IMG/VR virus record: IMGVR_UViG_3300038548_000077
Span: 1 to 42,371 of that record
DNA from: a virus
Reading direction: 5' to 3' (one strand)
Length of the DNA: 42,371 bases
Shown: positions 14,976 to 21,364 of the stretch, piece by piece
Numbering within the stretch: the first letter of the stretch is position 1
Layout of the letters: each line of letters begins with the position of its first letter
Position numbers and translations under genes: made by a program
The notes under the pieces: model-generated
What the model was told of the DNA's origin: nothing
Database searches by the model: none
Seen by the model: only the letters and a program-made list of their open reading frames with translations

Positions 14976-15173
14976 CGCGTTCTTACTCCTTTTTACAATT
15001 AACTTCTTAGCTGCTGCTATCGACTCAGCTATTAATTTATGTACCTTTGTAAACTGATTATTTTTATAAGCTTGTAAAGTCATTACTGCTGCGTCCCTTG
15101 CTTGATGTTCAGCGCAACCAGCTTTTAAGCAACCTCTGTAAGTTTCGTTATATACCATATCTCCAGGTGTCAT
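14961..15173 (-). CDS. Hypothetical protein, 70 aa
   Basis: The N-terminus MTPGDMVYNETYRGCLKAGC resembles short phage proteins with paired cysteines (C15, C20). The rest is a basic helix ending SKNAKNLK. It overlaps the upstream coiled-coil gene by 4 bp. Not recognised. Confidence 0.6.
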   Translation of the reverse strand: MTPGDMVYNETYRGCLKAGCAEHQARDAAVMTLQAYKNNQFTKVHKLIAESIAAAKKLIVKRSKNAKNLK

Positions 15174-15442
15174 ATTCCTTCTCCTATCTTAAAGTTTAAC
15201 CATGCTTTAATGTTACTCTCGTATGTATTACCTGTGTGATATGCTAAACCTGCATCTTTTCCTGATTTATAGCCAGAGTAAAAAACTCTTTCAGAGCGCG
15301 TTTCGTTATAAGAAATTGCATCTTCATAACATTTATTATCGTCACTATTGCTTTTAATTTCTTCTTTTAGGTCTTTATTTTCCTGCTGTAATTCTTCTAG
15401 CAATTCAATTAATTCTTCTTTTGATTTGTTTTCGTAGTTCAT
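15170..15442 (-). CDS. Coiled-coil small protein, 90 aa
   Basis: Residues 5-33 (KEELIELLEELQQENKDLKE) form a strong coiled coil. The C-terminal half (SGYKSGKDAGLAYHTGNTYES) resembles the short tail of various phage early proteins. Function unknown. Confidence 0.65.
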   Translation of the reverse strand: MNYENKSKEELIELLEELQQENKDLKEEIKSNSDDNKCYEDAISYNETRSERVFYSGYKSGKDAGLAYHTGNTYESNIKAWLNFKIGEGI

Positions 15443-15462
15443 TTATCTATCCTCGTTTAAAA

Positions 15463-15681
15463 TTATTTAGTAAACACGCAAGCGCTAACATTTCCAGACT
15501 TAAGTAATTGAACCCAGCAACTTAAACTATAATTAACATTAGAATATGAACAACTCTCCCAATCTTTGCCGTATTCTTCACGCTCCACGCTATCAATAAA
15601 CTGCATAGCGCAATCATTACCAAATCTATACATGATTCTTGTTAATTTATCTTCTCTAGTTCTTATAATTACCTTGTTCAT
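15463..15681 (-). CDS. Hypothetical protein, 72 aa
   Basis: An alpha/beta small protein beginning MNKVIIRTREDKLTRIMYRFG, with four cysteines (CAM, SCSYS, SCWV, ACVF) not in a clear zinc pattern. Separated by short gaps with CGAGGATAG-type ribosome binding sites from both neighbours. Not recognised. Confidence 0.6.
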   Translation of the reverse strand: MNKVIIRTREDKLTRIMYRFGNDCAMQFIDSVEREEYGKDWESCSYSNVNYSLSCWVQLLKSGNVSACVFTK

Positions 15682-15699
15682 GTTCTATCCTCGTTTAGT

Positions 15700-16116
15700 C
15701 TAATGGCCTTGGTATATTTCTTCGGCTCTAGTTTTGATTGATTTATCTATCCACTTTTGAAATCGTTTTATGTATAATGTTGGTAGCTCCATTTCTTGTT
15801 CTGTAGCTGGTAATACTGCCCAGCCTTGTAGTTGTGGTTTTTTATCTCTCCATTGCCTAGTGTCCCAGTAAATCATTTGATGAAGCTTTTTAATATAACC
15901 GTGATGCTCTTTAACAGCCTCAGTGATACATTCAGCGCTATAACCATTCTCTTTAAAGTGATAGGTGCAAGTTGGTCTATCTGCTTTAATAGTGGTCGGT
16001 AAGGGGCATCCAGTGTGACAACAGTTAGGCCATTCACTAGCTCTTGCGATATCTCTGGATTTAGAGCTTTTATTTACTTTTACGCCAGCTACTAACTCGC
16101 TCATTGATTTTTTCAT
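15700..16116 (-). CDS. Zinc-binding partner of the replication protein, 138 aa
   Basis: A cysteine cluster at 32-53 (NCCHTGCPLPTTI, then PTCTYHF) suggests a zinc site; the rest is helical with LPTLYIKRFQKWID (about 111-124). It starts on the last base of the initiator-like gene (TAATG). Phage initiator genes are often followed by a helicase loader or primosome accessory, so that role is possible, but no AAA+ motif is present. Confidence 0.5.
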   Translation of the reverse strand: MKKSMSELVAGVKVNKSSKSRDIARASEWPNCCHTGCPLPTTIKADRPTCTYHFKENGYSAECITEAVKEHHGYIKKLHQMIYWDTRQWRDKKPQLQGWAVLPATEQEMELPTLYIKRFQKWIDKSIKTRAEEIYQGH

Positions 16117-16538
16117 TATTCCTCCCAGAAACTGCCGTTAAGATAAACCGATAAATGTCTTTCAGGGTATCCAGGCTCATGCTTCTTGTCGTGAATATCT
16201 TTAACTAATATCATCGTGAATGATTCTAATACTTTATCTTCCTGTCCTTCTGCCATCTTTTTGAATTTATCGTATGCTTTTTGTTTGCTTCCTTTTTTTC
16301 CTTTGGTATCCCATAAAAATAAAAACTGCTCATCTAGGTTTGAAGGGTATGTTAATTGTTTACGCTTAGATTTTGGCGCTTTGTTGCTTGCTGGTTTATC
16401 TTGCTTGGAACAAAACTGAATTATCATTCTGTCGATTAACTTACCTTGTGGGCTGTCAAACTCTAATACTGCCGAATCTAGTAATTCTCTTGCCGTTTGT
16501 GATATAAACAAACTTATCTTACATTCTCGTTTAGCCAT
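16116..16538 (-). CDS. Putative replication initiator-like protein: RHH domain plus O-type C-terminus
   Basis: 140 aa in two parts. Residues 5-45 (CKISLFISQTARELLDSAVLEF, PQGKLIDRMIIQF) look like a ribbon-helix-helix. A basic linker follows. Residues 66-140 match the C-terminal module of many phage replication proteins: FLFLWDTKGKKGSKQKAYDKFKK, then PERHLSVYLNGSFWEE (usual form F..W..YP.K..K..A...WKK ... WLN..RW). The usual winged-helix origin-binding domain is replaced by RHH. First gene after the promoter-terminator element at 16575-16609. Confidence 0.55.
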   Translation of the reverse strand: MAKRECKISLFISQTARELLDSAVLEFDSPQGKLIDRMIIQFCSKQDKPASNKAPKSKRKQLTYPSNLDEQFLFLWDTKGKKGSKQKAYDKFKKMAEGQEDKVLESFTMILVKDIHDKKHEPGYPERHLSVYLNGSFWEE

Positions 16539-16574
16539 TGCTTTATATAACCTTATTAAATAATATTAAATATG

Positions 16575-16603
16575 ATAGTAGTTTAAAATAAAAGGACGGT
16601 CAA
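16575..16603 (-). promoter_or_regulatory. Leftward sigma70-type promoter, -35 inside a hairpin loop
   Basis: Minus strand TTGACC (16603-16598), 17 bp, TACTAT (16580-16575; 4 of 6). Predicted start near 16568, about 30 nt before the ATG of the replication gene at 16538. As at 5552-5580, the -35 is the loop of a terminator-like hairpin and the spacer is its T-tract. Confidence 0.55.
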
Positions 16604-16609
16604 GTCCTT
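16592..16609 (-). terminator. Leftward intrinsic terminator with a -35 box as loop
   Basis: AAGGAC, loop TTGACC and GTCCTT (minus strand) form a perfect 6-bp stem followed by TTATTTTAAA. It lies just downstream of the 66-aa gene ending at 16633 and could end transcripts from the zinc/HNH block while its loop seeds the next promoter. Confidence 0.5.
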
Positions 16610-16632
16610 ATGTATTATTGTTGTGTGTTAAA

Positions 16633-16833
16633 TTAATGCCCTGTATCTCTCGTTTCAAACTTCTTTAGCGCATCCACTATTAATTGATCTTTATGCCAGT
16701 CTAGTATGTCAATTTGTACACACTCGTCTTTATAGAATAATGGGCCTTGTACGCCCATCCAGTACATATACACTATGCGATTGTCTGATAACTTTAGCTT
16801 GTATATATTTGCAGTGGTGATACTCCAAGACAT
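16633..16833 (-). CDS. Hypothetical protein, 66 aa
   Basis: A beta-rich start (SITTANIYKLKLSDNRIVYMYWMGVQGPLFY) then one helix. ATG 16833 overlaps the stop of the 23-aa ORF (TAATG). Last gene before the 16.6-kb terminator-promoter element. Not recognised. Confidence 0.6.
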   Translation of the reverse strand: MSWSITTANIYKLKLSDNRIVYMYWMGVQGPLFYKDECVQIDILDWHKDQLIVDALKKFETRDTGH

Positions 16834-16904
16834 TATCTATATCCCCTAAGAAATTCACACATATCATCGGCAAAGTCCTCCGCTTGCTCTGTAGTTATAT
16901 TCAT
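16833..16904 (-). CDS. 23-aa acidic mini-ORF
   Basis: ATG 16904 follows GAGGACTGATT, a good ribosome binding site. The product (MNITTEQAEDFADDMCEFLRGYR) is one amphipathic acidic helix. Its stop overlaps the next start, so it may couple translation. Expression unproven. Confidence 0.45.
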   Translation of the reverse strand: MNITTEQAEDFADDMCEFLRGYR

Positions 16905-16917
16905 AATCAGTCCTCTG

Positions 16918-17148
16918 TTAGTCTAAAATGGTTTTAAACTCTTCCTCTGATAAATAATACATCAGGACGGTTTTAAAGGCGTTAATATGCTTTTTATCTT
17001 TACGTTCGACAGTTGATTTGTATTTAGACACTAGATCATTAACAGTCACCTGTAAGGCTTCACCATGAGATATTTTCACAGTAACACTTAAAGACTCCAT
17101 TAAATCGCTATGAACTTCCATTAACCTTATATCTCTTTCAAATGTCAT
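16918..17148 (-). CDS. Hypothetical helical protein, 76 aa
   Basis: A charged alpha-helical protein (LMEVHSDLMESLSVTVKI, KHINAFKTVLMYYLSEEEFKTIL). It starts 2 bp after the endonuclease gene stops. Not recognised. Confidence 0.6.
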   Translation of the reverse strand: MTFERDIRLMEVHSDLMESLSVTVKISHGEALQVTVNDLVSKYKSTVERKDKKHINAFKTVLMYYLSEEEFKTILD

Positions 17149-17149
17149 T

Positions 17150-17737
17150 CTATTCTCCTAGTATTTTGTAATTAAGTAGTGCACTTCTAAGTGGCTCTAC
17201 TTGAAGTTGCGCTACTTCTGATATTAAATTGTATTTGAAAGTTTTATATGCTTCGCTGGCTGCTTTAGGTGTGTCGAATAACCCTAAGTACTTCGGCTTT
17301 CCGTTTACGTTGCACTTAACTGTATATTTTTTAGCTTGTTTATCCCAGCAAACGCCTTGGGGTAATTTTCCTCTTGCTGATTTGCAATTAGTCAGTAGTC
17401 CATTAATATACTTAGTGACAAATAAACATGCTTCTGGCGAGTAGATTTTATTACCCTGAATCAATAAATCCTTATCAAGTTGCTTGCCTTGCCAATCTTG
17501 TTTTTCCATCCAAGCCTTGAAATTACTGAACGTCAACCATTCCTTTGATACCGTACAGCCTACGTATGAGGGCTGCTTGACTTGGTAATTGACAGAATAA
17601 CACCTTTTAAGCATATTATGCCATTTGCGATAAAACGGACACATCACCTGCTTACCATTAATTGTTGGGCTTATTATATAATCGGCATCGTTAATTCCAA
17701 CGACATAGATTGTTTTTACTTTAGTTATATCGTTCAT
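17150..17737 (-). CDS. HNH/AP2-type homing-endonuclease-like protein
   Basis: 195 aa. The middle has WHNMLKRCYS, KEWLTFSNFKAWME and LDKDLLIQGNKIYSPEACLFV (about 87-107), the modified HNH core of phage AP2/HNH proteins. Residues 124-165 (LPQGVCWDKQAKKYTV..NGKPKYLGLFDTPKAASEAY) are an AP2-type DNA-binding domain. Such proteins are usually selfish nucleases that spread themselves. The 540-bp gene-free stretch upstream may have arrived with it or be what it targets. It is free-standing, with no split gene evident beside it. Confidence 0.75.
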   Translation of the reverse strand: MNDITKVKTIYVVGINDADYIISPTINGKQVMCPFYRKWHNMLKRCYSVNYQVKQPSYVGCTVSKEWLTFSNFKAWMEKQDWQGKQLDKDLLIQGNKIYSPEACLFVTKYINGLLTNCKSARGKLPQGVCWDKQAKKYTVKCNVNGKPKYLGLFDTPKAASEAYKTFKYNLISEVAQLQVEPLRSALLNYKILGE

Positions 17738-17771
17738 TATCTTTCCTTATATTTTAATTATAGTTGTCTCT

Positions 17772-17803
17772 TAGATACGGTTACTTGGTTACCCTTGTAT
17801 CTA
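17772..17803. repeat. Inverted repeat TAGATAC / GTATCTA
   Basis: Perfect 7-bp arms 18 bp apart, enclosing two GGTTAC words. A third GTATCTA occurs near 18011. Could be protein-binding sites; 35-65 bp upstream of the HNH/AP2 start. Confidence 0.5.
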
Positions 17804-18065
17804 TATTTAATTTATTATTAGCTAGTCATACATAAACAATATTATCGAACATAGTTTTAACTCTTATCAGGAGCGGTTACATTTATTAAGACTCATCGGT
17901 TTTGTTAGTTTAAGTAGTATCCGTTAACTACCAATCTTATAAAATGATTTTACCAAGCGTTTAATTCTTTTATCAACTATTCCATGGCTAAGTTAGGAAC
18001 AGTAAGGATCGTATCTAAAATCCATTGTTTATGACGACAGTTTGATAGAGAAGCTTTGAAAGGGG

Positions 18066-18134
18066 TTGTGTCCGTAATTTGTATAAGTGTTAATACTGAC
18101 TTGAGCTGGCGTATTAAGCACATTACGAACACAA
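18066..18134. repeat. 69-bp imperfect inverted-repeat element, MITE- or ncRNA-like
   Basis: Outer arms TTGTGTCCGTAAT (18066-18078) and ATTACGAACACAA (18122-18134) pair at 12 of 13 positions. Inner arms GTGTTAATAC and GTATTAAGCAC pair with one bulge, leaving a 14-nt loop and one 8-nt asymmetric bulge. AAAGGG lies immediately outside both ends (18059-18064; 18136-18141), which could be a target duplication or chance. Reads either as a tiny inverted-repeat mobile remnant or as a long RNA hairpin. Confidence 0.6.
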
Positions 18135-18281
18135 AAAAGGGCATTTAAAATTGCTCTCTCTGTTGAAGAGGGGTGAAAGTAAGTAGATAACAAAACCCAC
18201 CAAAGATCACAATTCTAAATACCCTCTACATACATTTTCTTTCTAAGCAGTCTTCACACTGCGGTTTACTTAACTATTATA

Positions 18282-18452
18282 TTACTTTACCTCTTCGCTT
18301 TCAAGTAAATCTATAACTCTACTAATAAAACACTCTATATAATCAAGGTATTCATCTTTTGATATTCCTTGATCTATATCCCTCGCCTTGGTCACAAGTT
18401 CGCATTTATCCGCATCATCTAAATGAATATGCTTTATAATTTTAATCCTCAT
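18282..18452 (-). CDS. Hypothetical acidic helical protein, 56 aa
   Basis: ATG 18452 follows GGAGGGTAAGAC, a strong ribosome binding site. Short beta start (RIKIIKHIHL) then helices (DADKCELVTKA; YLDYIECFISRVIDLLESEE). Just upstream of the gene-free region. Not recognised. Confidence 0.55.
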   Translation of the reverse strand: MRIKIIKHIHLDDADKCELVTKARDIDQGISKDEYLDYIECFISRVIDLLESEEVK

Positions 18453-18474
18453 GTCTTACCCTCCTTTTGCAATG

Positions 18475-18816
18475 TTAATTATCGTTTGCTGCTTTACTTT
18501 TTGTTCTTACATCTACTATTTTAGAAATGTTTTTATCAATAAATAGCTCAGCATCTCCAATTGATACCATGCCTTCTTTGATCTTATTAGCTTCTACTGT
18601 AGATATTCTTTCAACATGTTCACAATAATCACAAACATTGCACTTTACCCATGGGCCGCAATCATATAAACAATCGCAACTGCCGTAAACACCATCACTA
18701 AGATATTCCTCACCAGTACCATTGCATATATCACAATCGAATCTAGCCTTTATGGATACCTGAGCTAGCTTTGCTGTTGCTTTTGATCCGCACACTATAC
18801 ATTTTAATTTACTCAT
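18475..18816 (-). CDS. Multi-zinc-finger-like protein, 113 aa
   Basis: Eleven cysteines in the first 65 residues: C6-x2-C9, CDICNGTGE (28-31, a DnaJ-like zinc-finger motif), CDCLYDC (47-53) and CNVCDYC (59-65). This suggests two or more zinc centres. The C-terminal 45 residues are basic and helical. Likely binds nucleic acid or protein. One of three adjacent cysteine-rich genes. Confidence 0.6.
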   Translation of the reverse strand: MSKLKCIVCGSKATAKLAQVSIKARFDCDICNGTGEEYLSDGVYGSCDCLYDCGPWVKCNVCDYCEHVERISTVEANKIKEGMVSIGDAELFIDKNISKIVDVRTKSKAANDN

Positions 18817-18834
18817 TTCTTTATTTGCTCCTGT

Positions 18835-19029
18835 TTAAATGTCGAGTTGCTGTATTTGTTTGATAGTTTCATTGTCGGTTGTTTGATCCTGCTCTATTGA
18901 TTCAAAATCTTCATATACAGCATCCCAACACTCAACCTCTTCTTCCATGCATTCTTGGCATATTAGGTTACCCATATCATCTATATACTTCGCCTTTGAG
19001 CAGCACAGTAACGATTCACATTCACTCAT
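18835..19029 (-). CDS. Small cysteine-rich protein, 64 aa
   Basis: Cysteines 4, 9, 10, 24 and 27 (CESLLCCSK, LICQECMEEE) suggest a zinc-ribbon head; the tail is very acidic (EEEVECWDAVYEDFES). Adjacent to two more cysteine-rich proteins. Function unknown. Confidence 0.55.
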   Translation of the reverse strand: MSECESLLCCSKAKYIDDMGNLICQECMEEEVECWDAVYEDFESIEQDQTTDNETIKQIQQLDI

Positions 19030-19054
19030 GGGGTTTGCTCCTGTTCTAGTTTAA

Positions 19055-19303
19055 TTACCAATCAAGACCTTTGACGTTAAATTCTGTTTTGCATTGCGAA
19101 CAAATAACCTCGTCACATTCAAAATCACTATGATCGCCATGTTTAGGAAACATCTGTTGAAGTAAGTCTCCGCAATCATTATGATCGTGATGGTCAGTAT
19201 CTCGCTCATCCAAAAGGTCTATATAATTACCACATTCATCATTAGGGCAGTCAACCCACATACCTATACTAAGTGTTGCTGAAACTGTTTCTATATCACT
19301 CAC
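19055..19303 (-). CDS. Zinc-ribbon protein, 82 aa
   Basis: Best start is GTG 19303, 7 bp after AGGAG and overlapping the stop of the 23-aa ORF. VDCPNDECG (C19, C24) and CDEVICSQC (C63, C68, C71) form a split zinc ribbon around a His/Asp-rich insert (DTDHHDHNDCGD) that may also bind metal. Third member of the cysteine-rich trio. Confidence 0.6.
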   Translation of the reverse strand: MSDIETVSATLSIGMWVDCPNDECGNYIDLLDERDTDHHDHNDCGDLLQQMFPKHGDHSDFECDEVICSQCKTEFNVKGLDW

Positions 19304-19374
19304 TACCACTCTCCTAACTTATAAAATATAAATGTTACTAATGCTATGTATGCTGGGATTATTAATATAATCAT
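19303..19374 (-). CDS. 23-aa membrane microprotein
   Basis: MIILIIPAYIALVTFIFYKL then GEW: a single hydrophobic helix. The reading frame carries the next gene's Shine-Dalgarno and ends on its start codon. Possible inner-membrane peptide or only a translational coupler. Confidence 0.4.
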   Translation of the reverse strand: MIILIIPAYIALVTFIFYKLGEW

Positions 19375-19389
19375 TTGTTACTCTCTTGG

Positions 19390-19710
19390 TTAATCTTTAT
19401 TGTGACGAATATCTATAAATCTAAACTTTTTACGTGCGGATATTTTCTTTATAAATTTAAGTTTAACTAAGCGCTTTTCAATATCTGATATTTCATCATT
19501 AAGCCATCTGTCAACACAGTCTTTTAAATTGTATTCGTCAGCATAAAGATCATACATATCTCTTTCACTATTAAATAAGTCAGCTACTATTTTTTTACCA
19601 TTGTAATCTGCCGGAATCCAACCGCCTTTAATTACATGTATTTCAACTTCTGACATACTATTTTTAATTAGCAGTTGAAAATCCCTAGTTGTAAACCCTA
19701 ACTCTTTCAT
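19390..19710 (-). CDS. Hypothetical protein, 106 aa
   Basis: An alpha/beta protein with a winged-helix-like tail (ISDIEKRLVKLKFIKKISARKKFRFIDI, about 75-102). It directly follows the LexA-HTH gene and may be co-regulated with it. No family recognised. Confidence 0.55.
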   Translation of the reverse strand: MKELGFTTRDFQLLIKNSMSEVEIHVIKGGWIPADYNGKKIVADLFNSERDMYDLYADEYNLKDCVDRWLNDEISDIEKRLVKLKFIKKISARKKFRFIDIRHNKD

Positions 19711-19727
19711 TATCGTATTCCTTTTAA

Positions 19728-20117
19728 TTATATACTTGGTGGTTGCGGTAGTGGTTGCCAGTGAGTAGCAACAACATCACCGAAAAATTTATCGTCATGA
19801 TGCACATAATACATTCTAGTTGTTATGTTTCCGCCATGACCAACTATTAAATATCTACCATCCTTTTCAGGAAATCTATCACTAACACTTATCCATCCGT
19901 TATTCTCTGTAAGCACCACAATTGAACGAGGAACTCCGTCAGTAGTGTTTATGTGTCCTTTCTTCGTTAGTGATATTAAATGGTCTCTTACTGCGTTCTC
20001 TGAGCTGTATCCTCTATGCTCCTTTATATCTTTGAATGAAGGAGAATAACCAACCTCACTAATATATGTTTTTATGTAAGTTAAAATTGCTTGCTGTACA
20101 ATTGTTAATGGTTTCAC
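19728..20117 (-). CDS. LexA-type HTH fused to a DUF551 domain
   Basis: 129 aa from GTG 20117. Residues 1-66 follow the LexA DNA-binding domain (PF01726): LT..Q.AILTYIKTYISEVGYSPSFKDI, then SSENAVRDHLISLTKKGHI and PRSIVVL. Residues 74-128 match DUF551 (GWISVSDRFPEKDGRYLIVGHG ... THWQPLPQPP). The LexA serine/lysine protease domain is absent, so it cannot self-cleave in the SOS response. It starts its own transcript, between a strong terminator and a putative promoter with short dyads. Likely a phage regulator; DUF551's role is unknown. Confidence 0.75.
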   Translation of the reverse strand: MKPLTIVQQAILTYIKTYISEVGYSPSFKDIKEHRGYSSENAVRDHLISLTKKGHINTTDGVPRSIVVLTENNGWISVSDRFPEKDGRYLIVGHGGNITTRMYYVHHDDKFFGDVVATHWQPLPQPPSI

Positions 20118-20148
20118 TTGATAGCCTTTTATTGATTAACTGACTATA

Positions 20149-20177
20149 AGGTTAGTGTAGAAACTATCAGTAGTCAA
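20149..20177 (-). promoter_or_regulatory. Putative leftward promoter for the LexA-HTH gene
   Basis: Minus strand TTGACT (20177-20172), 17 bp, TAACCT (20154-20149; weak), with TATAGT (20148-20143) as an alternative at longer spacing. The spacer contains ACTACTGATAGT, a short dyad that could be an autoregulatory operator. Confidence 0.4.
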
Positions 20178-20206
20178 GTTTATTTATACTTTATTCGGGG
20201 CAATAA

Positions 20207-20228
20207 AAAACGGCAATTAAGCCGTTTT
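20207..20228 (-). terminator. Strong intrinsic terminator of the 22.4-20.2 kb early operon
   Basis: AAAACGGC and GCCGTTTT form a perfect 8-bp stem around AATTAA, with a T-tract for leftward transcripts (TTTTTTATT). The stop codon of the 20.2-kb gene lies in the loop. It can also act weakly rightward. Confidence 0.75.
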
Positions 20229-20513
20229 AAATCTATGTTTACTTTTCATCTTATACATTCTATCTGATAAGGATTTTAGTAAGTCACTGTAACCTATACC
20301 TAGAGCCCCTTCTCTTAATTGTTTACACCAAACGTTAAGGGAATTAAATGGTAAACCTAAGTCCTTGTTAAAAGTTTCGATAGGTTTATATTGTATAGAT
20401 AATTTCCGTAGCGCTTTTATCTTATCTGATATTGTAAATTGCCTACCTCGTTGCTTTGGGTGGTCATGTGCTCGCTTTAGAGTGTTTAAGTAGTCAATCA
20501 TCAGTAACCCCAT
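20217..20513 (-). CDS. Hypothetical basic HTH-like protein, 94-98 aa
   Basis: Start is ATG 20513 or, overlapping the upstream stop as TGATG, ATG 20501. Helical and basic (QFTISDKIKALRKLS, LPFNSLNVWCKQLREG, RMYKMKSKHRFK). A possible HTH near 50-70 suggests DNA binding. Last gene of the operon, its stop inside the terminator loop. Confidence 0.6.
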   Translation of the reverse strand: MGLLMIDYLNTLKRAHDHPKQRGRQFTISDKIKALRKLSIQYKPIETFNKDLGLPFNSLNVWCKQLREGALGIGYSDLLKSLSDRMYKMKSKHRFKTA

Positions 20514-20644
20514 AACATAAATTGAATGAATAAATCAGCTTCTAGTGATGCTTGCTTGAGTTGTTTAAACGTCCCAAGCTCCCAATCACTTTGAGCTACC
20601 TTTTTAAATTTCCACGGTTTAAATTGTTCTTTATAATTAACCAT
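20501..20644 (-). CDS. Hypothetical protein, 47 aa
   Basis: Starts inside the end of the coiled-coil gene (8-bp overlap) and ends on the next start. KEQFKPWKFKKVAQSDWEL then TFKQLKQASLEADLFIQFML: two amphipathic helices rich in Lys and aromatic residues. Not recognised. Confidence 0.5.
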   Translation of the reverse strand: MVNYKEQFKPWKFKKVAQSDWELGTFKQLKQASLEADLFIQFMLWGY

Positions 20645-20921
20645 CATCTAACTCCAGGTTATGAATTCTGCTTTCTAATAAAGCCTCACATGAATAGTTG
20701 CTATTAATAAACTCGTCTTTTAATGAGTTATATAAATCTAGCTTGAGTTTATTTAATCCTCCTTTTTGATGGATATATGCTAATACCCCTACCTCTTCAC
20801 ATGATACCCAAATAAAATCCGATTTATCAGACTTAGCCAAGCATCTGTTGGTTTTCTCTAGGTATGCGATTTTAGATTCTAACCGGTTAATTTCTTTTTC
20901 TACCTCTCTTTCCATACACAT
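20637..20921 (-). CDS. Coiled-coil small protein, 94 aa
   Basis: Residues 3-30 (REVEKEINRLESKIAYLEKTN) form a coiled coil; then WVSCEEVGVLAYIHQKGG and a helical acidic tail. ATG 20921 lies in the junction TTAAGGATTAATTATG that is repeated at 21355. Function unknown. Confidence 0.65.
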   Translation of the reverse strand: MCMEREVEKEINRLESKIAYLEKTNRCLAKSDKSDFIWVSCEEVGVLAYIHQKGGLNKLKLDLYNSLKDEFINSNYSCEALLESRIHNLELDDG

Positions 20922-20923
20922 AA

Positions 20924-21355
20924 TTAATCCTTAATTGATATTTCGTTAATTATTTCTTTAACTTGTTTTAGTAGGCTTGCAATTCGTTGAGCTACCTCTA
21001 ATCTTTTGACTTTAAGTATTTTATCTGAGCTCCAATCAAAATATAAAGCATCCCTTACAATATTCAGTTCATTTTCATAGTTAGCCAAATCTAACTTTTC
21101 ACACCTAGTAACTTTTCTCTTTTCCCAAAAGCTTTTATCGCCCATACTGTATATGTTAAGACCTTCACCAATACAGTATCCGTCAACCTTTCTGTACCTT
21201 CCTGAGATTGTTGTGAACTGTGTTTTTGTTACTTTTGTAACTTTGCACGATATAAAAAAAGTTCTAGAGTACATAGTTTTGCCCCAGTAACTAATACCAA
21301 CACCTTTACTATAAAACAATTCATCACCTACTTTAATTTTACTGTAGTTATTCAT
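20924..21355 (-). CDS. Hypothetical protein, 143 aa
   Basis: Beta-rich N-terminus (KIKVGDELFYSKGVGISYWG, SCKVTKVTKTQFTTISGRYR), SH3-like, then a helical C-terminus (about 95-140). Starts with the same 16-base junction as the next gene. Not recognised. Confidence 0.65.
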   Translation of the reverse strand: MNNYSKIKVGDELFYSKGVGISYWGKTMYSRTFFISCKVTKVTKTQFTTISGRYRKVDGYCIGEGLNIYSMGDKSFWEKRKVTRCEKLDLANYENELNIVRDALYFDWSSDKILKVKRLEVAQRIASLLKQVKEIINEISIKD

Positions 21356-21364
21356 AATTAATCC

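Larger units (their letters stand above)
17738..18281. other. Gene-free, structured region; possible origin, ncRNA or mobile remnant
   Basis: The longest stretch without a credible gene. It holds an inverted repeat TAGATAC..GTATCTA (17772-17803), repeated GGTTAC words (three between 17779 and 17878), an imperfect 69-bp inverted-repeat element (18066-18134) and a GCAGT..ACTGC hairpin near 18248-18263. The longest minus ORF (17977-18144, 55 codons) lacks a ribosome binding site. It lies between the HNH/AP2 gene and a 56-aa gene, upstream of the initiator-like gene in reading direction. An origin or a structured transcript are both possible. Confidence 0.5.

Noticed and set aside
17582-17821. 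Plus-strand ORF of 79 codons
   Set aside because: Antisense to the HNH/AP2 gene for most of its length, hydrophobic shadow translation, no ribosome binding site.
17977-18144. A 55-codon minus-strand ORF in the gene-free region
   Set aside because: No ribosome binding site, and its span contains the long inverted repeat; composition is unlike neighbours. Treated as chance.
17738-18281. tRNA or tmRNA gene in the gene-free region
   Set aside because: No cloverleaf, no GTTCRA T-loop motif; none found in other gaps either.
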